Origin: Sialis fuliginosa
Taxonomy: Eukaryota; Arthropoda; Insecta; Megaloptera; Sialidae
DNA length: 64,000 nt
Assembly (NCBI GenBank): GCA_961205875.1
Contig: OY540810.1
Location: forward strand, 28,396,001 to 28,460,000
Reading direction: 5' to 3'
The position numbers and the translations under genes are program-made. The notes below the pieces were generated by a model. The model saw nothing but the letters and a program-made list of their open reading frames with translations, had not been told where the DNA came from and made no database searches. The stretch's first letter is position 1. The number at the start of each line of letters is the position of its first letter. Shown piece by piece: positions 47,384 through 57,901 of this stretch.

Positions 47384-50300
47384 TTATTTTTTCCTTGGCT
47401 GCAATCCTAAATGAAAACCTTTCTCAGCTGTTACTTTCCCGAATACTCTCATTTGTTTTAATGGGACTTGAGTTTTCTTCGTCACCACAATATTAAAGTC
47501 TTTCAATAAGTTAGCTATCGCCAATTTACCTTCCAATAGTACAAACCGAAAACCTAAAAACGAATAAAATTTTATATTAACAATACTCACGCATGACACC
47601 CGTTTAGAAGTAAAATAAGGTCAGTTGGGGTATCTGGGCCATGATTTTACAACGTGAGCGGGTAATTTCTGACTTTATACTTGCTTGAGAACCACTAATA
47701 AGTTATATTAAAATCTAAAATATTTTTTATTTATAATACAATATGCAATCTTAAAATATATAATAGTAGAATATAATTTTCTTTACATTTTTATTGAAAA
47801 AAAAAAAACAAAAAAAACAGTCTGATGGGTCCAGTTACCTCTATAAATTGGGGTAACTGGACCATAAGGGTCTTGGTTTCATACAAATTATTGTTATTTG
47901 AATTGGAGTAAGTGGGCCTGTTGGCAAACATGTAAACCCCTTAAAAAAATTACAACAAGTCATTTGAACCACACCATAGTCGAGTTATCGACGATGCAAG
48001 AGAATTCCTACATAACGAATGGGTATGTAATTAATTCAAATTTTTGAATAACACAACTTTTATTGAGGAACAAGAGGTGCAATTATAAGTACAAGTAAAT
48101 ATTATATAGATAGTTAACAAAATGTTCAATAAGTCACTCAAATTATTAGTGAAGCTGATCATATCTTTGAATCTAGCAGAGCTGCTTTTAAGGGGCTTTG
48201 ACAGCTTTCTTACTACATCTTTTCTGGCAACGTAGGATTCTTCTTCTGTTTCCACAAACTTCATTATTTGGTAATGACGTTTTAAAAACATGACATTATA
48301 CCCAGTATTCGTTTGATTTGTCACTTTTGCTATGTACAACCTGAAATTTTCTTTTGATTTTCCATAAACTTTTACAACACAATATTTATATAACTGGGCT
48401 CGAGGCGGACCCAGATACCCCAAGCATATGGCCCACTTACCCCATTTTTGAAAGATTTTGGGGGTAACTGGGCCATCCCCTCAAGCTTATAACCTAAAAG
48501 AGAACACGTACTAGTAGTAACATTTTAAGGTTCTATTATGCTTCTAATTTATGCTAAATCAACTGTTATGTTGATAATACTTACAGTGAACCTGTAGATA
48601 TTTTATAAAATCAAGTTGACACCACGTTGTTTTGGAAAACTTGCACTACAAAATTCAAAAAATTGCTAGACGAAAGCCACAACACTTAGAGACATAAAAC
48701 TAGTTGTTGAAGGGAGACGTCATTGTCCTTCAATGTTGCCAACCGCTTGAAATGAAATTACCCTCACAAATTACATAGAAAAAACCCATGGCCCAGTTAC
48801 CCCCTGGGCCCAGATACCCCAACTGACCTTAAATGAAGTATAAAATAAGCCATCGAGAAAATAAATATTATATTTTCATTAACTTTTCGTAATTGGTTTT
48901 CACGAAAGCACTAATTAATTATAAGTAGATACCTACTTATAATCATGCCTACTTTACCTATGCACACTCTAGGACCAACTCCAAATGGCATGTATGTCAT
49001 TGGGTTGATATTGGGCTTATTTTCGTCACTGAACCTTTCAGGATCAAACTTATAAGGATCTGAGAAATATTTAGGGTCCTTGTGCAATCCTTCGATGGGA
49101 ATCGCGATAGTAGTTCCTTTTTCAATGGTCACTTCTTCACCGTCGCTACATGTGTAAGTGAATGTCTTCGTACAAATTCTATCAACCATACTAGATAGTG
49201 TGTTTTTTCTTAACGATTCTACAGCAAAGAAATTTAAACGATTAAAATGTAAAAGTTTAATAAAACACATTAAAATGCATATGAAATAAGTACCAGAGAA
49301 AATCATATCCATATATTTCATTTTCTGGACTCCCTCGTAAGTGAACTGTCCGTTATTTTCTTCCCACGTTGCATCAACTTCATCCTGGAGCCTTTTCTGA
49401 ATGTCAGGATTCACAGCAAGCTCATGAAGTATAAAGCACATTGCTATAGCTGTGTTTTCAAAACCAGCGACGAAAAATATAATCGCTTGTGCTATGATGT
49501 CTTCGTTTGTCAATTCTAAAAATGTAAAGACGTTTGTAGGCAGGGCCGTAACTACCACCGGGGCAGCCGGGGCAGTGCCCCGGGGCCCCCGAGTATAGGG
49601 GGCCCCCGAACAAGGAATGTACTTTTTTTTACGAAATCGAATTAAAAAAAGTTTTGAGTTAAACTCATTTTGATTCAACACGGACAAATTTTTTCAAAAA
49701 CAAATACCCAAAAAAAAACTATTTTCAATACATTTATAGAATTATCTTCAGTGCCATCGCATAGTACATAAAAATCTACAAAAAAAATGTTCCTCTAGCA
49801 TTTGTTGCCCACAAGATATTTTTTATTTTTTAATGTGTTTTTTAGCCGTTTTGATTTGGAACTTGTCACAATTACTTATTTATAATCATAAGGAATATCT
49901 TTTCTCAAAATTTTATTAAAATCGCTTTACTATTGGTCGTTGTAAAACAAAGTACTTTACGTTCGTAATAAAATTATGAGATTTTAAAAAATTTAGTTTT
50001 ATAGGGAAATTCATAACAAATTTTAAAATGATTTTTTTATTTTTGCAATCCGGCCAATAGAATTAATTTTTAAAAAAAACGTGCACGAAAAACCATAAAA
50101 ATGATAGTTTTTTCAAAAAGGTACAAAAAATTTCGCTAATATGACTCCACTATAAATCGAATTTTATGCAGCTCGATATGAGAAATTATTGTTTGTTTTT
50201 TTCAAAAAAATTATTTACTGGTTTAATTGTCATTGTTTACAAAAAATATTAATAATTAAAATTTGAAAGCAATCACATTTTTATTAAAAAACTTATTTTT

Positions 50301-51851
50301 TTCAAAAATAGTCACATACTTCAAAAGTGTTTAAAAAAAATTTATAAGGGGGGCCCCCTGGATCACTTGCTGCCCCGGGGCCCCCGAGCCTCTAGTTACG
50401 GCCCTGTTTGTAGGTATCTAAATTGTAGTGAAATTGTTGACATAATGTTAATGTAAATTATAATACTAAGGATTCTTCCAATTATACTCCTTTTTGATCC
50501 TGTTCGATTACATATATAGCAAATTTTAATGTTTATAAGTGAATATTTTAGAAATGATAAATAAATAAAAATCAAATATATTAAATTTCATTAATACCAG
50601 CTTTTTCAGTGTATTTTTCTTCAGAAGCATCTTCAGATGACGCAAAATGCGATTCATTATCTTCTTCATCTTCTTCATGTTTCAATGAGCCTTTCTTTGC
50701 TTCCAGAAGTAGATGGATCATGTCAGGTCGGATAATCCCTAATGATTCTCTTGTTTTGATTGCTTCTAAAACGATATTACTGAAGTAGTTTGTTATATAT
50801 TTTGAGAATAAACCTTCGCCAAATATCTAGAATAAAGTGTTCCCAATTAATAAATTGTTTTTGCGGTTAATTCTTTAGAATTCACAAGAATAATAATCAA
50901 TAAAAGTGAGAATTGATTTAATGAAGTAAAAATGAAATTATTATTTTCTGTTTTTAGATACATAGAACAAAATAACAATAATAGTATATCACCTTCATAA
51001 TAAAAGGCACTATATTAACTGCTATAAATCTCCATGATTTGATATCGGATATCTCGAGGCCCATCTTGTAAAAATCGTTGTTTTTATCTTTCAACGAGTT
51101 GCATTTTATTCCAAAAGCACAAGTAGCAATAACATCATTGGTGTAACAGGTCAGGACATCCTTCATATCAACTTCGACGATATTATTTGGCCAGTTTTTA
51201 CTGTCCTCTAATAAGTAATGATTCAGTTCTTTACCACATTCTGACATGAATTGAAACATTCCCCTCATTTTGCGTCCAGTAAACGCTGGACTTAATGTTG
51301 CACGCATTTTTTTCCATTTTTGACCTAAAAAATAGTTAAATATTTTTTTGTAATTTTTATTAATTGAATTTTGTCAATCAACGAAAATATTACCTGTTAA
51401 TGCAAACACATTTTTTGATAGTAGAGGATCCAAATCTTTCTTGAAAAACTGAGGTGAATGATCCACAAAATGGTCAAACTCCTTTATAGTAATAGCCTTT
51501 AATAACTCTAAATCTTTCACAAGTAAATTCGGGTGGGAGAATAAGAAAAACCCATAATATCTGAAATAAAATAATTATATCATTACTATTTACTTTAATG
51601 TGTTTATTAAATCTAATTTTATTTGAATTAAGAAATATATTTTGTATCTACTTGTCATTTGGGAAAGCATTGTAAATATCTTTAACTTCATCGTTCATGC
51701 ACTTGTAATGTAAAATTGACCCCGCCATGTTACCCAGAAATGGTACAGGAGTAATATAAGGTACACCTCTTTCCTTCCAGTATTGCATAGGTTTCCATAC
51801 ATAATAGTAAATGGCGAGACAAATTACCAACAGTCCAATGTAGAAGAACAT
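47384..51851 (-). CDS. Cytochrome P450, CYP9-like, paralog 1
   Basis: ER-bound monooxygenase of the CYP3 clan. Seven exons in transcript order: 51652-51851 (ATG), 51394-51560, 50993-51324, 50598-50826, 49294-49515, 48958-49218, 47384-47553 (TAA). All GT-AG, 1581 nt = 526 residues, full length. N-terminal anchor MFFYIGLLVICLAIYYYVW, proline hinge PYITPVPFLGN, helix C WKKMR, I-helix AGFENT (Asn where the catalytic Thr is usual), ExxR as ESLR, FDPERF, haem loop FGVGPRVCIG with the Cys ligand. An acidic loop (EEDEEDNE) lies before the I-helix. The DPKYFSDPYKFDPERF run and FGVGPR loop favour CYP9. Intron 4 holds a hAT element and intron 6 a pogo-like element. Substrate unknown. Confidence 0.92.
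47618..48829. mobile_element. Pogo-like DNA transposon in CYP9 paralog 1, intron 6
   Basis: 1212 bp. Ends AGGTCAGTTGGGGTATCTGG and its exact inverse, flanked by TA (47616-47617 and 48830-48831). The motif GGCCCAGTTACCCC recurs inside. Paralog 2 has the empty site AAAATAGATG at the same intron position. TA target and size suggest the Tc1/mariner-pogo superfamily; deletion derivative. Confidence 0.85.
48031..48423 (-). pseudogene. C-terminal remnant of a transposase-like ORF
   Basis: About 90 residues of plausible coding within the pogo-like element: KYCVVKVYGKSKENFRLYIA, then MKFVETEEESYVARKDVV and SARFKDMISF. It resembles the small C-terminal region found in insect pogo/jerky-type transposase ORFs, a call from memory of the pattern. 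The DDE region is not present. Confidence 0.5.
49541..50406. mobile_element. hAT element (non-autonomous) in CYP9 paralog 1, intron 4
   Basis: 866 bp. Ends CAGGGCCGTAACTA and TAGTTACGGCCCTG, with perfect 8-bp target duplication TTTGTAGG (49533-49540 and 50407-50414). GC-rich subterminal blocks such as GCCCCGGGGCCCCCGAG are inverted at the two ends. No transposase frame. Paralog 2 has the intact empty site near 60103-60111. Confidence 0.92.
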
Positions 51852-52154
51852 GATTTTCTATCAAAAATAAATTAAGAATAATTAAAATCAAGTAAATTAC
51901 AATAATTGATATTAAATAAAATGTACATACTACAATAATGGTAAACCTCCAAACACTTCACAATAATTACTCTAATTTTTTATCTTATTTTATCAGAAAG
52001 ATAAGAAAAGATAATACAGTGTGTTCACCGGAAATAGTGTACTTATTTGTTTAGTCGCCATTTTGGTAAATATTTATTTTGGTAGTTCATATTTGGCAAT
52101 CATCAGGGACGTATTTTTAAATTTTACGCCCTGAGTGAATATTATCGGCCGCCG

Positions 52155-54363
52155 CACAGTGGGTCTAAATCGTACTTTTTTGCGCGAAATTTCGCTTCAA
52201 GCCAATTTTCAACCAATTTTAATAAAGTCAGTGGCATTTGAAAGGTAAATAGTTGTAGTTTCTGAAAATTACCCCAAGAATAGTCAATTCACCCTCTTAA
52301 TTATTGTTTCATCCCCTTAAATCTGAAAATTCGATTAAACGATAAATTCATAAATTAATAAATCGAATAAGATAATATATTCTGCACAAATATAAATATC
52401 TATTTGTTAGTACTATTATATAGTATGTGTAAACATGTGTGAACATATTTTAATATATACAGGGTGAGTCATAAGTTCGTATTTCTTCGATATCTCCTCT
52501 GTTAATAATTAGAGAAAAATTTTAATTTTGAATGATATTATAAGTAATAATACACATCTAAACTTATATTAAAATATATAGTGTGACCCCGAAAAAGGTG
52601 TATCATTACAGGGTGAGTTGATAGTGCGTGTATCTTCAATATCTCCTCTCTTTTACAAGATACAAAAAAAATTCAAATATTAGATAATACTAAAAGTATA
52701 AATGTACATTATAAGAATGTATTGAAATATACAGTGTGGCCCCGAAATAAGGTGTATCACAAATATAATGTTTTTTTAAATGGGATGACCCATTTATTTC
52801 TACCTTATGTAACTCTTGTTTAGAAGATCTATACAGTGGTACAATATTTTTTAAAAACATTGAGGGGAAGGGGTATGATATAATTTTTTTTAATTGGCGT
52901 TTTCAAACATTGTTTTGAAAAATCATTTTCGTTTTGGTGTGGCATTAGTTTAACCTAGACACCACTAGTAATCCATTAGAAATTTGTTTTATACAAGGTG
53001 CTCCTGAAAAAACTACAATTATTCAAAAATTATATGTTACAAAACTATTTTTTAATGGAACAAAATATTTTTTTGTCATTAAGTATGTAATATTCGGTAC
53101 ACTACAACTTTTCACGGCAGGTAAATCCTGCACCTAAAATAAATAAATATACTAAAAACGCTTATTACTTACATTACATGAAACATTTATGAAAAAAAAA
53201 CTATTAGATTTTATGCTTAAAAATAAACACTTCGTGTCTTAAAAAATTTTTCTCTAAACTTGCAGAATTTAGACTAAATTTTTGAAAAAACTTTAAAAAT
53301 CTCTATTGAATTAAAAACTTATAAAAGGTTCTTTAAAAATATCAAACAAAAATTGTTTTGTTTAGTTTAAACAACAATTGTACAATATGAAATATGTTTA
53401 TCTTAAAATTGACCTCCAAATGCCCTTGAAGCCCTTCATTAGACATAAATAAATAATTTTTGAATATTTCCAATTTTTTTCAGGGACACCTTGTATAAAA
53501 CAATTAAATTTCAAATGGATTACAAGCGGTGTTGAGGTTAAGCTAATGCCACACCAAAACACTAGAATATATCTTCAAAATTAAGCCCTAAATGATTTAT
53601 TAAAACAATGTTTGAAAACGCCAATTAAAAAAAATTATATCATACCCCTTCCCCTCAATGTTTTTAAAAAATATTGTACCACTGTATAGATCTTCTAAAC
53701 AAGAGTTACATAAGGTAGAAATAAATTGGTCATCCCATTTAAAAATACATTATATTTGTGATACAACTTATTTCGGGGCCACACTGTATATTTCAATACA
53801 TTCTTATAATGTACATTTATACTTTTAGTATTATCTAATATTTGAATTTTTTCTGTATCTTGTAAAAGAGAGGAGATATCGAAGATACACGCACTATCAA
53901 CTCACCCTGTAATGATACACCTTTTTCGGGGTCACACTATATATTTTAATATAAGTTTAGATGTGTATTATTACTTATAATATCATTCAAAATTAAAATT
54001 TTTCTCTAATTATTAACAGAGGAGATATCGAAGAAATACGAACTTATGACTCACCCTGTATATATTAAAATATGTTCACACATGTTTACACATACTATAT
54101 AATAGTACTAACAAATAGATATTTATATTTGTGCAGAATATATTATCTTATTCGATTTATTAATTTATGAATTTATCGTTTAATCGAATTTTCAGATTTA
54201 AGGGGATGAAACAATAATTAAGAGGGTGAATTGACTATTCTTGGGGTAATTTTCATAAACTACAACTATTTACCTTTCAAATGCCACTGACTTTATTAAA
54301 ATTGGTTGAAAATTGGCTTGAAGCGAAATTTCGCGCAAAAAAGTACGATTTAGACCCACTGTG
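52155..54363. repeat. 2.2 kb foldback with ~1 kb inverted arms
   Basis: Starts CACAGTGGGTCTAAATCGTA and ends with its exact inverse, flanked by CGCCG on both sides (52150-52154 and 54364-54368). The outer ~300 bp of the arms are nearly identical. Mid-arms carry paired ACAGGGTGAGT motifs (52457 and 54058; 52608 and 53914). The centre near 53220-53300 is more diverged. It sits about 300 bp upstream of the CYP9 paralog 1 start codon. No coding. Confidence 0.9.
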
Positions 54364-55165
54364 CGCCGTACAGTTTTTTTTTAATACCAAAAATTTAGTA
54401 TAAACAAAAGTTTAGCAATTAATGAATCTAGGATAAATTATTTAAAGATTGAATTATTAAAAATAGGATAGTTCACGTGATTATTTTGCTGAGAGATTTT
54501 ATGGGTGTATTGTAATTAGCATTAATAAATATTCTGATTTCAAAGCTCTAGTTTTATGTGAACTGTCATCCACGGCCAGAATCGAGGTGTGACGGATTTT
54601 TGACGGAATTTTTTATTACATTAGGCGAAATTTTAAAATTATATTTGACAACACTGACGTATATAGTACGCAGCCAGGGGTACTATGCTCGAATTCGTTC
54701 GAGATAATTTAGAATTCGAGGCTTTCGTTCAATCCCCAAGTTCTATTACTTCATCCAGCAAATTAAAAATCAAATTGATGGCATGAATAAATACCATCTT
54801 TTTTATGCCAAACAGCTATAAAAAACTAATAATTTTAAGCAAAGAAAAAAGTTGGATCTGTTGGCACTTAAAATACAAGATCGAGATATTTATTTGTATT
54901 TATGCATATTAAAACATAAGCAAACAAATACAAAAGTCGAGCGTGATTTATAATCTTGCATGCAGATTTTTCATTTGACATTTTACGAACGAAAAGTCGA
55001 ATCAAGATTCAAGAATACGCTATTTTCGTTGCGTTCGAAATTTTAGGTAATAACTTAACCCAGTGCCTACTTACACACTTTTATCTAACTCGTATCATAA
55101 AAATTTTAAACGTATAATAAACAGAGTGTTGGAAACATTGTTCCAACAGTAGCTAAGTAGCCTTA

Positions 55166-55497
55166 TGTCCGGTATCATAAAGGACCTAACAAATTTGTTA
55201 GCTAACAAACACTTTCAACTGAGGTATCAAACATATATGACAGTTCTTTTGGAGTTTGTTGATGACTTTGACAAGTTTCGCGCACGCGTTGAAGGTAAAT
55301 ACAAACGGTATTAAAACAGTGGTGATGTTATGAAAATTATTTTGTACGGTCAAAGATGCCAACTGTGTTACAATTAATTGAAGTGTCACTGCTCTAAATT
55401 CCACAACTAATCCATAGATACTAGTACAGTATTAATACCCCATATGAATGTAATTGCTAGCTAACAAATTTTGTTAGGTCCTTTATAATACCGGGCA
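55166..55497. mobile_element. TGTCCGG MITE, copy 3
   Basis: 332 bp, TTA on both sides, nearly identical to the copy at 1868-2199 across its whole length. The similarity suggests fairly recent activity of this family. Confidence 0.85.
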
Positions 55498-57101
55498 TTA
55501 GCAAAATAAAATATGTAAGTTTGCTTTGCAAAACAAAAACAATACAATAAAAATTTTATATATTAAAACAACACAATTGTGTCAGTGCATTTTTTATATA
55601 TTAAAAATATCTTCAATTGAAGAATTAAATACAAATGTTTATAATAACATTTGCTCTCAATTGAGAAAAGAACATTTGTTGTCAACAATACTTACAGTGT
55701 CAATAACTGCGCTGTAGTAACATTTGGTCAACAATACTTGCAGTGATAAAACTGAACCAGCGACAAAAACTTGAAAAACCGTGTTGATGCATTTGCACTA
55801 ACACAGAGTTGTGTGATTTTATTGTAACAAAATATTTTTTTATACCCCGAGCGATCGACCCCTACGCCCTTAGGTAAATACGTCACTGGCAATCGTGAAG
55901 TATAAACGTAACAAATTTATTATCGAAAAATATTCGATAAACCGACATGTTTTAATCATAAAATTTTTTATCAAAAGCAATCGTTTTTTGTGACTAAAAA
56001 ATTATCTGCAGAAAATCATGTGCACCTTGTTAATAGAATTAACTTTTTGAAAGAAAACGCAAAAAAATGGAGAAAATCTAACCTACCCACCATTTTTTCA
56101 AGATGGCGATGGTAGCACAGCTCTGATCAACTCGAAACTTTTTAAGATATGCATGTATATTCAAGGACGTAAGTAAAACGTAAATATGCGAAAAATTAAT
56201 TTAGATCCGAATTGATTTCCGGTTGAAGTATAATATGACTGGACTTATATTATTATATATCAAATATATATTATATAAATATTTCAAATAAACATTAATT
56301 CGAATATTTTATATGAATACTAATTACATTAAAAAAAATTATAGTCTACTTTTTTAAATAATAAAAAAAACCTGATAGGTACAAGGTAATATAACATTGT
56401 TATTAATAATTTTGATTATCGAAACTCTTCTGTAATCTAAATTAATAAAAAATAAACACATGTTTACATACCTAAATGTTATAGTAACAAAAATTACAAA
56501 CTCCGCAAAATTACAGCAAAGAAAATAAATTTTTATTTATACAATACTAAAGACACATTTTTATAGATTAATAACGAATTTTCATACAATAAGAATATTA
56601 TTTTTGTGACTACAGACAACTAAAACGATTGAAATATCTAAATAAATTGAAACCAATTGCCAGGCACGTCACATTAAAACCATTTCATGAATACTGAAGG
56701 ACATATTTTTTTATTGTGAAACGTATTATAGGCAGCGCTGAAAGAAACAGACCGAATAAAAAACGAGTAATTCTTTTTCTTTTTGTTTCTTGGATTGGCA
56801 ATTATACACTATTATTTTCTTGCACATATCTAGGGAGGTTAGGTTATAATGTATTTAAATTAAATTAAGAACAGTGCTCTTTTACGACGATTTATGTATT
56901 TAACATTAATTATATGCATAATGATAATATAAGTTTTTGTAAAATATATGCATATCATGTAACGCTTTTTTATATAAACAAAAATATTTAGCCGTTTGTA
57001 ATTTAGAAATAATGTGTTATTTATTCATACTTATTAGTTGAAGAATAATACAATTCATAAATACATAGTTCTTGTAGGTATGGTGAAATTAATTTTAAAA
57101 A

Positions 57102-57346
57102 ACATATCCATATATTTCATTTTCTGGACACCCTCAATGAGGGTCCCTCATACGTTAACTGTTCGTTATTTTCTTCCAACGTGGCATCAACCTCATCCTG
57201 GAGTCTATTCTGAATGTCAGGATTGACAGCAAGTTCATGAAGAACAAAGCACATCGCTGTAGCTGTGTTTTCAAAACCAGTCACGAAGAATATCATAGTT
57301 TTTTTATTAACAAATGAAGACATCATAATGTCTTCATTTGTTAATT
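57102..57346 (-). pseudogene. Fragment of a third CYP9-like P450 (exon 5)
   Basis: Matches exon 5 of the two intact paralogs, including GFENTATAMCFVLHELAVNP and the retained acceptor (TTCTAG). It is broken by an inserted inverted copy of its own start (palindrome 57306-57345) and by a ~14-base insertion near 57131-57146 that shifts the frame before the end of the exon. No neighbouring exon 4 or 6 in place. Non-functional. Confidence 0.85.
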
Positions 57347-57695
57347 CTAGAAAATAAGGAATGTTTGCATGTATTAGAAAAATAATTGACTTTATACAAT
57401 TGTTATTACCTAGGGTGTTTCAAAAAGAACACAGCCTAGAAGATAAGATAGTAGAACTCTGGCATAATATATGTCAGATTTTACTATTGTACCAAAAGTT
57501 AACCGCCTCTAGCGATTGAAATGAACTTATGATTTTCCAAAGATGTATTTTTATTTGATTGATGACACTCCAACTAGTGATAATAATTTTCTGAGATTTT
57601 TTTGGTGAACGAATTTATAATTGAGACTGGGCTTATTCGATTCTGAACAGATCCAGTATCATGAAATATTGATAGAGATATTGCTTACATTTCGG

Positions 57696-57755
57696 CATGT
57701 CCTCATATCGGTTATTTTAAGGCCCATCTTGTAAAAATCACTGTTTTTATCTTTG
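57696..57755 (-). pseudogene. Fragment of a third CYP9-like P450 (exon 3)
   Basis: About 60 bp matching the 3' half of exon 3 (around AAGGCCCATCTTGTAAAAAT on the + strand) with substitutions. It runs straight into sequence matching the 3' flank of the CYP9 genes at about 57756. The junction marks a deletion or unequal-exchange breakpoint. Confidence 0.75.
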
Positions 57756-57901
57756 TATTATTTTATAAAATAAAAACTTTTTTTGTCCCCCCCCCCCCTA
57801 TAAAAAATAAAATTAAAGTTAAATAAAATTATTATTTTTTATTATTTCAATTCAATATTTAAAACATTCTAAATCTACATGAGATATTTTTGCAGCAACG
57901 T

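Larger units (their letters stand above)
51852..57101. other. Intergenic region between CYP9 copies
   Basis: Promoter side of paralog 1, then a 2.2 kb foldback, a TGTCCGG MITE and AT-rich spacer. No gene recognised on either strand. Confidence 0.5.
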
